From: a virus
Virus record (IMG/VR): IMGVR_UViG_3300033141_001915
Coordinates: 1 to 28,012 of that record
Reading direction: 5' to 3' (one strand)
Length of the DNA: 28,012 nucleotides
Part shown: in pieces, positions 1-7,968 of the stretch
How positions within the stretch are numbered: the first letter of the stretch is position 1
Layout of the letters: the number at the start of each line of letters is the position of its first letter
Made by a program: the position numbers and the translations under genes
The notes under the pieces: model-generated
What the model was told of the DNA's origin: nothing
The model's database searches: none
Seen by the model: the letters and a program-made list of their open reading frames with translations, nothing else

Positions 1-213
1 ATCCCAAAGGTTTAATATTCCACTAGAGGGACTAATTGTTAAAGTAAAGACAACTCTCCCACCAGCCGGCACGCTTCCAGAAGAAGTAGATACCAAATCA
101 GAAGATGTTATCTGGACAATATCAGCTCCAATTAGCTGTTTAACCCTCTCAAGTTTAGCAATCCGTTTTTCAATATTCTTTATATCTCGAACAATGTTCT
201 GTTCCTGTGCCAT
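1..213 (-). CDS. Putative tail or baseplate-associated protein, N-terminal part only (cut by left edge)
   Basis: An open frame starts at ATG 213 and runs off the left edge, so only the first 71 residues are visible. They begin MAQEQNIVRD, followed by a charged heptad-like helix (about residues 6-27) that could form a short coiled coil. A Ser/Thr/Gly-rich beta-type stretch follows (about 34-66). The ATG directly abuts the TAA of the upstream hub gene, and AGGAC lies about nine bases ahead of it. A coiled-coil N terminus followed by beta structure, directly after Dit and hub genes, suggests a tail-tip or fibre component. That is inference from position; I recognise no family. Confidence 0.6.
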   Translation of the reverse strand, partial: MAQEQNIVRDIKNIEKRIAKLERVKQLIGADIVQITSSDLVSTSSGSVPAGGRVVFTLTISPSSGILNLWD

Positions 214-1284
214 TTAAATAAGTCCTACTACCAAATCAACCATTTCTAAATCATTGTCTTGGATGGTGATTACAATTTCAAAAACCCTAAAGCTTTGGTC
301 TATTTCAAAATAGTCCTCGTTAATTTTCAAACCAACCCTATCCCCCAGATTGAAATCTCCTAAGTTAGGAACAAAATCATCGCTATTAATAAATTTAATT
401 TTATAATAAGGAATAATTTGACCAAACATATTCACATATTGATCGGCAATATCTCCTAACACAGTGGCGTTGGGCATGTCTTTAATAGGTAATATTTTTT
501 CTCTCTTTCCAAAAATCATCTGAGAATCAACATTGTCCCTTTCTACATTAACTTCTTCCAGCCCAAATCCTGACCCTATGGCAAAAACTGAATTAGCCAA
601 TTCCGAAGCATCTCTAATTTCCTTAATACTAATAACGTGGTTGCTGGGATATCTAAAAACAATAGACTCGCTTATATCACTCCCTTTTTGGGGGTAATAA
701 ACATTAAATACCTTGTCGTGTGTTATCTCAAAATCGAAGCCATTTTCTGCTATTGCCAATTCCTCAATTGCCTCTTTAACTGACTTTCTTGAAAAAGATA
801 TTGTTCTATTTAGGGATGTCTGGATTGTTCCCTGAGTAATTCCAAAATCACCATATGGTTCAGATTGCACAGTGTCTATTAAATCCCATGCTATTGATCC
901 GGCGTCTATGTCTGTATATTCTTTATCTTCATCAATGCCAACATACCTCGTTCCTAAAAGCCAAAAGAATCCAAGACCTTTTATTTCGACCTGAGCGGAA
1001 TCAGCATTAAGGTCTTTTTTCATTTCTATAATCTGTCCTGCGAAATAAGTCGTATCTCCCCTTGAACATTCAAGGGTATGTCTTCCCAGTCCTATTAAAG
1101 AATTAACCGTATATCCTAATTTATCAGCCAAGTCATGAAGTTCTTCTAATTCATAAACAAAAGAAGCCTCTCCCGCCTTGTTTAATCCTATTTTAATTTT
1201 CCTCTTTTTTGCTCCTAATAAATTTGCAATTAAATTTCCATCCGCATCCTTTATCTTGAATGTCCAATTTGAATATTCTGCCAT
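214..1284 (-). CDS. Tail hub/baseplate protein, siphovirus ReqiPepy6 gp37-like
   Basis: The 356-residue protein is beta-rich and probably forms the tail-tip hub that follows the distal tail protein. The first 120 residues have the usual pattern of this group: a short entry strand (WTFKIKDADGN), a segment ending in a small-residue strand (KAGEASFVYEL), a strand carrying a Gly-Arg turn (IGLGRHTLEC), and a domain ending LLGTRYV. The C-terminal third has the DFNLGDRVGLKI strand typical of hub proteins that wrap the tail axis. No peptidase or lysozyme motif is visible, so I do not call it a tail lysin. It lies three bases after Dit, in the position where siphoviruses carry the Tal/hub gene. The family assignment rests on pattern and context only. 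Confidence 0.65.
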   Translation of the reverse strand: MAEYSNWTFKIKDADGNLIANLLGAKKRKIKIGLNKAGEASFVYELEELHDLADKLGYTVNSLIGLGRHTLECSRGDTTYFAGQIIEMKKDLNADSAQVEIKGLGFFWLLGTRYVGIDEDKEYTDIDAGSIAWDLIDTVQSEPYGDFGITQGTIQTSLNRTISFSRKSVKEAIEELAIAENGFDFEITHDKVFNVYYPQKGSDISESIVFRYPSNHVISIKEIRDASELANSVFAIGSGFGLEEVNVERDNVDSQMIFGKREKILPIKDMPNATVLGDIADQYVNMFGQIIPYYKIKFINSDDFVPNLGDFNLGDRVGLKINEDYFEIDQSFRVFEIVITIQDNDLEMVDLVVGLI

Positions 1285-1287
1285 TTT

Positions 1288-2118
1288 TTATATCCCTGCG
1301 TATGCGCTTCTCCATTGGATTTTGACATAAGAATCCGGGTGGTTGTCTTCTGAGTTATATTGAATTGAATTAGAACCCGGCTCCAGCCACCACCAATCTT
1401 CAGAAAAATATTGTATATAGTTAATAACTCCATTAAGCAAAACAGTCTGGTCTTGTGGACTAACTACAACATATTGAGCAGCGGTTAGTGTTGTCTCGAT
1501 GTTAAATTGTATTCCTAGAGTGGAATTTCTAACGTGTGCATTTACCGCAGGTCCATAAATAGTTATTGTTGGCCAAGAAATACCATTGCCTGCATTTTCA
1601 ACTGATACAGATCCGCCGCTCGTTGCTAAAGCAAAAGGAATAGCTGTAGGCAAGGCAGTACCACCAGCAACAGGCGGGGTTATAGTTTCTTCGTTTTGGG
1701 TTTGAGTATAAATACTTGGATCTCCTGCTATAAGCTCAATTCTCATCTTCGATGCAGTTAAGTATCCCGGCAAAAATCCTCCATCTATAACATTTGCAAT
1801 ATTGACATCTATTTGTAGAGACTTTCCATCAGTTGTCACAAACTTCATTGTAGTGTTTCCGTTTCTAGGTAAATCAAAAGCTTCTAAGAGGTTTTTCCTT
1901 AAAGTTGCATGCTCTGAAACAGTGGGTGCTCTTACCCCTATCTCTAGCCTTATAATTCTTTCTCTCCACAGCGTCCGGTGAATGGTAACTCCGTGCCTTC
2001 CAGCAAGTGGCGATCTTGCAATATCAACTCCGGGGCTTTCAAATCCCCTTGCGTTGAGAATTGTATAATCTGTCCCTTCTCCTATGGTTAATGATTGTAT
2101 TTCAATTGTGCTTATCAA
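1288..2118 (-). CDS. Distal tail protein (Dit-like), siphovirus tail component
   Basis: This 276-residue protein probably forms the ring joining the tail tube to the tail tip. The N-terminal half shows the Dit pattern: a central GRHGVTIHRTLWRERII strand pair, then a helix (SEHATLRKNLLEAFDLP) and strands (MKFVTTDGKSLQIDV). The C-terminal half carries the companion beta domain (AGNGISWPTITIYGP). The start is a TTG whose bases overlap the tape-measure stop as TTGA. It is supported by GGAGGG about six bases upstream, and no ATG lies in a better place. Position between tape measure and hub agrees with Dit. The family is Pfam Sipho_tail by inspection. Confidence 0.8.
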   Translation of the reverse strand: MISTIEIQSLTIGEGTDYTILNARGFESPGVDIARSPLAGRHGVTIHRTLWRERIIRLEIGVRAPTVSEHATLRKNLLEAFDLPRNGNTTMKFVTTDGKSLQIDVNIANVIDGGFLPGYLTASKMRIELIAGDPSIYTQTQNEETITPPVAGGTALPTAIPFALATSGGSVSVENAGNGISWPTITIYGPAVNAHVRNSTLGIQFNIETTLTAAQYVVVSPQDQTVLLNGVINYIQYFSEDWWWLEPGSNSIQYNSEDNHPDSYVKIQWRSAYAGI

Positions 2119-4415
2119 ATTAATCCCTCCGATTTCATTTTAAAGGCCAACCTCTCAACTAAAACATCAATATCAATTTCATTACTAACAACGGTAATTG
2201 GTGCGTTAATTGTAACTTCCCTGCTAATACCTAATTCTCCCAATAGTCGTGATATATCACCTGTTCTGTTTAATGGTATTACAGCTTCGGGTCCACCTTC
2301 TCCTATAAGAGCAGTAGTAGGCCCTGTAACAATTCCACCCTCCTGAAGCTGGGGGCCAGTCCATTTACCACTTCCGCCTGTTTCTCTAAAATTATAACCA
2401 GCCTCAGGATCACTCCATCCCGCATATCCTCCATATCCCATTGCCACCAGCTCTGCTGCTGTATATAGCTTGTTTGGATCAATTTCTGTCGGTGCACTAG
2501 GAATAGATATCCCGGCCCTTATCGCGTTTTCTGCCTCAACTTGTCTTTTAATCTCTGCAAGCCTTTCCTCATGTTCTTTGATCATTAACTCCCGCTCTTC
2601 TTTAAACTTGCGCTTTAATCTCTCGATATCATCCTCGGCAACAGCATCTTTAAATTCAGCAAACACATCTGCATGTTTTTTTTGTAATGCCAACTCAGTA
2701 TCAAGCTCGGCCTGAAGTGCGTCTATCTTTTCCTGATGTTTTTCTAATTCTTCCTGAATTTCCTCCTCAATCAATTCTTCTTTGAGTTTTAGCTGGTCTT
2801 CGAGAGACTTTCTCTCTCTTCTTATCATATCCTCTAAATTAGCAATTTTATCCTGATCTGCTTTCTTCCCTTTTGCCAACTCTTTGTCTAATTGTCTTTG
2901 AAGCGAAGCCAGTCTCTCTCGTGCCGCAACCTTAAATTGCTGTAAATCTTCTTCGTTTCTATCTCTAATTTCATCTGCCGCTTCCTTAAATGCCTCCCTT
3001 TCTTCTTCTATTTGTTTTTTGATATTTTCTACCTTTTCCTTATGAGAAACAACCAAATCCCGCATATTTTCCTTAAAATTCCTAGCTTGAGTTTCCAGCG
3101 CCCTTGCAAACCTTTTCATCTCTTTCCTTATCTGATCAATCATCTTTTTAGCTGCATTGCTTAACACTGGGGGTAATTCTTCAATTGCCTTCCGTGCTAT
3201 ATCCGTGAATCCTTTAAGCCCCTCTGCCTCAATCCTTCTCCATACTTCTGCTCCTTCCTCAGCTATTTCCTTAACCGCAGGAACATAATTTTCGAAATTG
3301 TCAATAATGTCGTCAATTGCCTCTTTTGATCTATCTGCCATTTCCCAGCTTGTATTTATCAAGGTATCAACAGCACCCTTAAAATCACGCTTTAATATCT
3401 TGAAAACTACATTGGCAAATCCCTTAAACAATGTAATAGCATTTAAAACAGCATCCCTTGCCACAATAAATGCCGGAGCGATGATGGTTTTTATTGTTAA
3501 TCCCAGTATTCTTAGGTTTGTAACAAGCTCAACAAGCACCTTCGCCATCTTTTCCATCGGCCCCAGCCCTTCTCCAATAGCATTTACTTGATCAATCATT
3601 GCCTGAGTTGAAAGCATCAATGCTGGAGTTAATGCTTGTCCTATTTGTGCCTGAAGATTAAACACAGCAGTTCTTAATGTTGACTGTGCTCCTTGTAATG
3701 TCATAGTAGCCCTAGCGGCATCACCGGCAAAGACAGCAGCTTCCCTAAGAAGCCCGTTATATAAAGCTTGCCTAACAGATGCATCGCTAGTAATCCTAGC
3801 CATATCCTGCTGTGATAAACCAGCTTCTTTTAATATCATTGATAGGTTTTTAGTAATACCAACGTTATCAACCATTATTGAGTTTTGGTTTTTAATACCT
3901 TGAGTCGCTCCCACAATCGCTTCACCGAACTCTAAGGTGCCTTGTCTATTAAAAGCAGCTGCATTTTTAAACGCATTCATTAAATTAATTGCCTCATCTA
4001 AATTAAAACCAGTAGCCAAAAGGTTTTTCAATCCTTCCGCTGCCTCGCTTACAGACATTAATCCATCCTCTGCAAGGCTTCTGGCAGCATCTCTCGCTTC
4101 CTCTTGGCTTTCGCCAAAGGCGGCAGCCACAGAAGATAGTCCAATCATCGCAGATGCCATTTCGTTTGAGGCACTTACAACATCCCTAATTTGTTGGGAA
4201 AACCCCTGAAGTATTTTTCTTGCTGCCAATGTCGCCAAATTTCCTACTGCGACACCTGTACCAAATCTTAAAATAGCAGCCGTTGCACCCTCAACCTGTG
4301 GGGCGGCTTTTTTGAATTCTTCGCCAAATCTTTTAATATCCTTTGCTAAGGCTTTCAGTGGCCTTGTAACTTCTTCTTTTAATCCAACCCTAATCTTAAT
4401 ATCTTCTTGTGCCAT
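2115..4415 (-). CDS. Tail tape measure protein
   Basis: At 766 residues this is the longest protein in the window. It should set tail length and act in genome ejection. At about 0.15 nm per residue it predicts a tail of roughly 115 nm, an estimate from the usual rule. Residues 1-250 resemble the tape-measure N-terminal domain (NVGITKNLSMILKEAGLSQQ, GAQSTLRTAVFNLQAQIG). Residues about 295-340 are hydrophobic and may insert into the host membrane. Residues 430-630 form a long, highly charged coiled coil. The C terminus has the typical tape-measure ending (EGGIVTGPTTALIGEGGPEA, residues 692-711). No lytic transglycosylase or peptidase domain is seen. It begins one base after the chaperone frameshift extension ends. 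Confidence 0.93.
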   Translation of the reverse strand: MAQEDIKIRVGLKEEVTRPLKALAKDIKRFGEEFKKAAPQVEGATAAILRFGTGVAVGNLATLAARKILQGFSQQIRDVVSASNEMASAMIGLSSVAAAFGESQEEARDAARSLAEDGLMSVSEAAEGLKNLLATGFNLDEAINLMNAFKNAAAFNRQGTLEFGEAIVGATQGIKNQNSIMVDNVGITKNLSMILKEAGLSQQDMARITSDASVRQALYNGLLREAAVFAGDAARATMTLQGAQSTLRTAVFNLQAQIGQALTPALMLSTQAMIDQVNAIGEGLGPMEKMAKVLVELVTNLRILGLTIKTIIAPAFIVARDAVLNAITLFKGFANVVFKILKRDFKGAVDTLINTSWEMADRSKEAIDDIIDNFENYVPAVKEIAEEGAEVWRRIEAEGLKGFTDIARKAIEELPPVLSNAAKKMIDQIRKEMKRFARALETQARNFKENMRDLVVSHKEKVENIKKQIEEEREAFKEAADEIRDRNEEDLQQFKVAARERLASLQRQLDKELAKGKKADQDKIANLEDMIRRERKSLEDQLKLKEELIEEEIQEELEKHQEKIDALQAELDTELALQKKHADVFAEFKDAVAEDDIERLKRKFKEERELMIKEHEERLAEIKRQVEAENAIRAGISIPSAPTEIDPNKLYTAAELVAMGYGGYAGWSDPEAGYNFRETGGSGKWTGPQLQEGGIVTGPTTALIGEGGPEAVIPLNRTGDISRLLGELGISREVTINAPITVVSNEIDIDVLVERLAFKMKSEGLI

Positions 4416-4416
4416 T

Positions 4417-4647
4417 TTATTTCCTTTTACTTCTCATTCTATCAGCTTTTCTTTCAGCTGCAATAAAAGCATATACCATATCAATAAAAAAGTCGGGTTG
4501 TTTGTGAAAAGTGAAATAATCCCAACCCATTTCTCTCATAACCACAAATTCAGCGTATTCTTTGGGAACACCCTTTCCCTCATCATCTTCTAGGCTGGGT
4601 CGTGGGTTAGATAAGTAGAGATATACCCTGTCTGCCCATTCAATTAT
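4417..4647 (-). CDS. Tail assembly chaperone, -1 frameshift extension (T part of G-T)
   Basis: This frame has no start of its own at the 5' end and is reached only by a -1 shift at the A-run of the preceding gene. It adds 76 residues, from IIEWADRVYL to MRSKRK, giving a 193-residue fusion. The sequence is protein-like, with no stop until TAA one base before the tape-measure ATG. The second half (MGWDYFTFHKQPDFFIDMVY, then a helix IAAERKADRM) resembles T-domain sequence from siphovirus chaperones. In lambda, gpG and gpGT bind the tape measure and recruit tail-tube subunits. Location between the tube and tape-measure genes is the conserved place for this arrangement. Confidence 0.88.
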   Translation of the reverse strand: MIEWADRVYLYLSNPRPSLEDDEGKGVPKEYAEFVVMREMGWDYFTFHKQPDFFIDMVYAFIAAERKADRMRSKRK

Positions 4648-4655
4648 TTTTTTTT
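4644..4655 (-). promoter_or_regulatory. Programmed -1 frameshift slippery site A_AAA_AAA before TAA
   Basis: In the chaperone reading frame the codons are AGT AAA AAA AAA TAA, giving a nine-A run with a perfect A_AAA_AAA heptamer directly before the stop. A slip of one base backwards enters a 76-codon frame that ends at the tape-measure start. I did not find a clear downstream pseudoknot by eye. An in-frame stop just after the heptamer is a known stimulating context. Confidence 0.85.
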
Positions 4656-4997
4656 ACTTGGTGTTTCTATTCCTGCTTGGACTTTTCTCAGCTCTGTTAA
4701 CAGAATGTTCGCGTCTCCATTTGGCAAGCTATCTATCGCTTCTTCTGTTATTTCTATTTTCTTTCCGCTGTTATCAATTAGCTGTTTTATTCCAACCAAA
4801 AGCAGGGCATCATTTTGTCGCTGAATCATGTTGGGTGAGAGCTTGGTTATTTTCACCTCATCTCCAATATATTCAGCCTCTGCCCCTTCTAGTCTTTTGG
4901 CATCAATGGTTTTAACCTCGCCACGTGTCAAAAACGTCACTATTTTTGCAACAAATCCACTAGCAGGAAGTTTTACCTCTTTCAATGGTCTTTCCAT
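4644..4997 (-). CDS. Tail assembly chaperone, unshifted product (G part)
   Basis: The 117-residue product begins MERPLKEVKLPASG and has the mixed strand/helix pattern of siphovirus chaperone G proteins: two strands around GFVAKIVTFLTRGE, then helices with NMIQRQNDALLLVGIKQLID and LLTELRKVQAG. It lies between the tail tube gene and the tape measure. It would be the abundant product that coats the tape measure during tail assembly, while a minor share of ribosomes shift into the T part. The short lysine C terminus is encoded by the slippery run itself. Confidence 0.85.
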   Translation of the reverse strand: MERPLKEVKLPASGFVAKIVTFLTRGEVKTIDAKRLEGAEAEYIGDEVKITKLSPNMIQRQNDALLLVGIKQLIDNSGKKIEITEEAIDSLPNGDANILLTELRKVQAGIETPSKKK

Positions 4998-5025
4998 TTT
5001 GACCTTATATGCCCTTCAGTTAGGC

Positions 5026-6018
5026 TTAGTAGGCTGTATTCCTATCGTTAATAAGAATTGCCCTAAACATCCTTGAATTGCCTTGACTATAATGAGCTGT
5101 GAAATTGGCTGTTAAAACAACCACATTTTCATTAGCTTCATCAATATCAAAATTGTCAAAGTCAACCTGATCAAGGATAATTTCCAGACTTGGGTTTGTT
5201 GACGATCCAATTGTCACATCAGTATTCGCGAGCTTAATACTCATTGCCCGAAGCTGATTCAACAAGGTGTAGTCTTTATAAGTGTCGTTTTCAAAAGCTA
5301 TTTCAAAGCTTCCAGACACCTCTAAGTTCTTGTTTATAAAATCAACCGGATCAACGCTTCCAAGCCCTTGGTAATCTTCAGTATTTTTGTTAACTGACAG
5401 ACTCAAACTCCTTACGGTGGTTAAGGCAGATTCTCCTGATAGTTCTCCCTCAGTTGCTGCAATCTTAATCGCAACATCCTGTGGTCGGAATTTGTTCTCG
5501 GATACATACGCAACAGTCTCTGTGTCATTACCGAAAACTTTACCGATTAATCCAACCGTAGCTCTTACGTATTGGTCGAGAACTACATTTAGAGCAAAAT
5601 TGGAAACGACAACATTACCTGCCGCCAATGTCTCAACTGGATTCTTTTTCCAGACAGTGAGAGATTGATGCTGATTCCCTAACTGAACAGTAAAGGTATG
5701 AGTCCCTACATCTGCCTCTGGGTCATCTGCACTAAAACTTTCAGATCCAAACAAGGACAAAAGAATCAGTCCAATTGAGGCATCTCTAATATTGAACTCG
5801 ATATCTCCTTCTGTCCATCGTTTCACCAAATCAGCGCCGCTTGGAGTTTCAAGCACTCCTATTCCAGCATCATCACGAATCTTTGCAACTTTTTCATGAA
5901 ACGAATAGGCTGCGTAAGGCAGCCAATAATCAGCTGAGGCCGCAGTTGTTCCTCGTGTAGTTTCTTTCGAAATTCCAATATCTGACCTTCTCCCCGTAAA
6001 GGGTGTCGTTAAAGGCAT
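5026..6018 (-). CDS. Major tail tube protein
   Basis: This 330-residue, beta-rich protein starts MPLTTPFTGRRSDIGISKET. The N terminus (GRRSDIGISKETTRGTTAAS) and the alternating strands of the core (IEFNIRDASIGLILLSLFGS, NLEVSGSFEIAFEND) are typical of phage tail tube proteins of the major-tail-protein family. The Ile/Val strand content and the C-terminal hairpin strand VVVLTANFTAHYSQG fit a ring-forming tube subunit. Order supports the call: tail terminator and completion genes lie upstream, and the frameshifted chaperone plus tape measure lie 28 bases downstream. No separate sheath gene exists here, which argues for a non-contractile tail. Confidence 0.87.
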   Translation of the reverse strand: MPLTTPFTGRRSDIGISKETTRGTTAASADYWLPYAAYSFHEKVAKIRDDAGIGVLETPSGADLVKRWTEGDIEFNIRDASIGLILLSLFGSESFSADDPEADVGTHTFTVQLGNQHQSLTVWKKNPVETLAAGNVVVSNFALNVVLDQYVRATVGLIGKVFGNDTETVAYVSENKFRPQDVAIKIAATEGELSGESALTTVRSLSLSVNKNTEDYQGLGSVDPVDFINKNLEVSGSFEIAFENDTYKDYTLLNQLRAMSIKLANTDVTIGSSTNPSLEIILDQVDFDNFDIDEANENVVVLTANFTAHYSQGNSRMFRAILINDRNTAY

Positions 6019-6020
6019 AT

Positions 6021-6203
6021 CTACTTATTCACCCCCTCTCTGATCATTTTATTCAATTTTCTCTTTGCTTCTTTTAAACTTGTAGCCTGAATTGCAAGAG
6101 AGTATTCAGGAAAACTATATGTTTTAACAACTTGCTTAGCTTTCCCTAATTTAATTTTAGTATCAGAAAAGGCCGTTTTAGTTATTTTCTTTTTTTTCGC
6201 CAT
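6021..6203 (-). CDS. Small basic tail-region protein, paralogue of its neighbour
   Basis: I place the start at ATG 6203, giving 60 residues beginning MAKKKKITK. GAGGTGGTGAGA directly ahead supports it over the GTG nine bases upstream. The N terminus is very basic. The C terminus carries the helix ATSLKEAKRKLNKM, which closely matches ATSLKEAKEKVRKM in the gene next door. Both genes sit between the tail terminator and tube genes. The function is unknown. A small accessory factor for tail assembly is possible, but nothing in the sequence proves it. An A8 run lies near the start. Confidence 0.75.
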   Translation of the reverse strand: MAKKKKITKTAFSDTKIKLGKAKQVVKTYSFPEYSLAIQATSLKEAKRKLNKMIREGVNK

Positions 6204-6213
6204 TCTCACCACC

Positions 6214-6465
6214 TCACTTAAACATTTTTCTAACTTTCTCTTTTGCTTCTTTTAAACTCGTCGCTTCAATCATAATACCAAATTTATCAAAGTAAAACTT
6301 ATTTAATATCTCATTGGGTGCATATTGATGAACAATCCTGCCTTTCGAAATAATCTTTCCATATATAAAAGGCGGTTCTTTTATTTTAACCTCTTTTTTA
6401 ACAACCCTAGCAACCTTCTTGGGTTTAGCTGCTTTTTTTCTTCTTGTATATTTTCGTCTTGCCAT
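6214..6465 (-). CDS. Small basic tail-region protein with ATSLKEAK motif
   Basis: The frame is also open from an ATG at 6495. I prefer ATG 6465 (83 residues, MARRKYTRRK) because it begins one base after the stop of the terminator gene, while the upstream ATG would overlap that gene by 29 bases and has no ribosome site. The first 45 residues are rich in Lys and Arg. The last 25 form a compact strand-helix unit (FDKFGIMIEATSLKEAKEKV), shared with the following gene. The two probably arose by duplication. They could bind nucleic acid or an acidic virion surface, but I know of no named family. Confidence 0.75.
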   Translation of the reverse strand: MARRKYTRRKKAAKPKKVARVVKKEVKIKEPPFIYGKIISKGRIVHQYAPNEILNKFYFDKFGIMIEATSLKEAKEKVRKMFK

Positions 6466-6466
6466 A

Positions 6467-6964
6467 TTAGTCTCTAAGCTGTGTAAAGTAGACATTAAAG
6501 CTTAAATTTGCTTCCTGTGCCCATACTCCTTCTCCTCTCCTTCCAACCGAAAATCCATAATCCACCATCATTGGTGTCTCTAAATCTATATTAGCATTGT
6601 TTGTTAAATTATGGTTCTTTCTCAATATATCAACTATCGAGGTATTTTTCAAAGTATAATCTGACTCCCGGCCCTCCATCATGTCATAAAGCTTCTGGAA
6701 ACCGACATGAATATTTTTAGGAGTTTCATCAAAAAATTTCCTAATATCAATAACCAACGTCAACACCACTGCCATTCTATGATAATCTTCTGCATTTGAA
6801 GCATCTCCTATCTCGGTGGTGTCTTTTGAGGCAATTAAACAAGGAAGATCGCTCTTGGCAATAAATATCGGATCTCCATAAAAGAACTTCTTAATTTCTC
6901 CACCATCGCTGGCGTCAATTACTGTGATAATCTTTTCTAATACTGGATCGGTATATAGTCCCAT
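6467..6964 (-). CDS. Putative tail terminator protein
   Basis: The 165-residue protein starts MGLYTDPVLEKIITVIDASD and mixes helices and strands as in lambda gpU-type tail terminators. A first helix precedes a phrase on input values (DLPCLIASKDTTEIGD). A strand with HRMAVVLTLVIDIRKFFDE follows, then a long final strand (EANLSFNVYFTQLRD). It lies directly after the gpG-like morphogenesis protein and ahead of the tube genes, where terminator genes usually lie. Role by family: it would cap the tube at the end that joins the head. The sequence match is only by pattern, so the call leans on order. Confidence 0.6.
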   Translation of the reverse strand: MGLYTDPVLEKIITVIDASDGGEIKKFFYGDPIFIAKSDLPCLIASKDTTEIGDASNAEDYHRMAVVLTLVIDIRKFFDETPKNIHVGFQKLYDMMEGRESDYTLKNTSIVDILRKNHNLTNNANIDLETPMMVDYGFSVGRRGEGVWAQEANLSFNVYFTQLRD

Positions 6965-6965
6965 T

Positions 6966-7439
6966 CTATGTTCTTGTAAACCCTCTCTTTTGGAGAGTTG
7001 TTTGTACTGCCTCTATAAATATTTTGCTAATTAACTGCTTTCTTTCTTCGTCTATCTTCATCATAACCCTTCGGGGCAACTTCCGTCTAGGCCTTCTACT
7101 TTGGTGATAAGGGAAATAGGCCACTGGATTCGATATTTCAACATGAAACCTGCCCACTCCTGCTTTAAAACTATCTCTCATCTTTCCTGTTGCTATTAGG
7201 GGCGTTAAAGGATAACCCTTTCTTCTCTTTTGAGCTATCGTCGAGGGTGCCAGTCTTTTCCAAGGTTCTCCGAGAGTCCTTCCTTGTGTTTGAAAGTTGT
7301 GTTTAAATGTTTTCAGAAGTAAATTGCCTATTCTTTTAAATTCTGGCGTCCAATCTTTTAAATCTCTTTCTATATCACGAAGTCGGCGTATAAGCTGAAC
7401 TTCTCCCTCAATACTAAAAGTTATTTCTAGGTTTGGCAT
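6966..7439 (-). CDS. Phage virion morphogenesis / head-tail joining protein (Mu gpG-like)
   Basis: The 157-residue protein shows the hallmark phrases of the phage virion morphogenesis family (tail completion; Pfam Phage_tail_S / HK97 gp10-like). A helical start (DIERDLKDWTPEFKRIGNLL) leads to FKHNFQTQGRTLGEPWKRLA, then PLIATGKMRDSFKAGV, and then the FHVEISNPVAYFPYHQ strand-turn ahead of a Pro/Arg stretch (RRPRRKLPRR). The family attaches to the portal-proximal neck and helps join tails to heads. The start overlaps the upstream adaptor by one base (TGATG), so translation is probably coupled. Confidence 0.82.
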   Translation of the reverse strand: MPNLEITFSIEGEVQLIRRLRDIERDLKDWTPEFKRIGNLLLKTFKHNFQTQGRTLGEPWKRLAPSTIAQKRRKGYPLTPLIATGKMRDSFKAGVGRFHVEISNPVAYFPYHQSRRPRRKLPRRVMMKIDEERKQLISKIFIEAVQTTLQKRGFTRT

Positions 7440-7894
7440 CAGAATGTCATTCCGATTTCCACCATTGGCGGGTCGTCTTTGTCTGCCTGAGCTGTTTTGT
7501 CAGTTCCAGTATTATCGTCTGGCAATCCTTTCATACCCACCAATTTTGATTGAGTAAGTGCCGTATTATCACTACCGATAAGTCTTATAACCCCATCTTC
7601 TATTTGTTGTAACATCTCCTCAGCCCAGTCAATCTTTATTTGTCCATCTTTTGATGTACCCTCAGCCTGCTCTCCATATTCGTCTAACAACAAATGCCCG
7701 GCAGCCAATTTTCTCTCAATTAATTTAAGAATTTCAGGAGTTTCAGAGAGAGGCAAAGAATAAACACGACTAATAATGCCATCAATATGACTTGTGGCGG
7801 CCTTTTGGTAAGCTTCTATCTTAGCGTCTGTAACATTTTCATTACCAGTAAAGCCCGCCTCGTCTCTTATATTATCGAGTTCTTCATATGCCAT
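7439..7894 (-). CDS. Head-tail adaptor, DUF1320/gp36-like
   Basis: The 151-residue protein has the pattern of the DUF1320 (Mu gp36-like) connector: an N-terminal helix carrying DAKIEAYQKAATSHIDGIIS, then YSLPLSETPEILKLIERKLA and a helix AAGHLLLDEYG that ends the helical bundle. The C terminus is long, loose and acidic (GTDKTAQADKDDPPMVEIGM), as in many members. Such proteins form a ring below the portal. It follows the major capsid gene after a 74-base spacer that holds a stem-loop, and it overlaps the next gene by one base. Confidence 0.8.
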   Translation of the reverse strand: MAYEELDNIRDEAGFTGNENVTDAKIEAYQKAATSHIDGIISRVYSLPLSETPEILKLIERKLAAGHLLLDEYGEQAEGTSKDGQIKIDWAEEMLQQIEDGVIRLIGSDNTALTQSKLVGMKGLPDDNTGTDKTAQADKDDPPMVEIGMTF

Positions 7895-7927
7895 GATTGT
7901 CTTTGCTGTTTAATTTAGGGCTTATTT

Positions 7928-7953
7928 TTGGAGAAACTTTAACCTTTCTCCAA
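7928..7953 (-). terminator. Stem-loop just downstream of the capsid gene (attenuator or mRNA stabiliser)
   Basis: TTGGAGAAA and TTTCTCCAA form a perfect 9-bp stem around an 8-base loop, in the 74-base gap after the capsid stop. No U-run follows the stem on the minus-strand transcript, so it is not a classic intrinsic terminator. A partial attenuator or a 3' structure that protects the abundant capsid mRNA fits its place better. The stem is visible; the role is inference. Confidence 0.45.
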
Positions 7954-7968
7954 CGTATAAACCTTAAA

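Noticed and set aside
6178-6203. A8 run near the start of the 60-residue tail-region gene as a frameshift site
   Set aside because: No long alternative frame opens after the run, so it most likely just encodes lysines.
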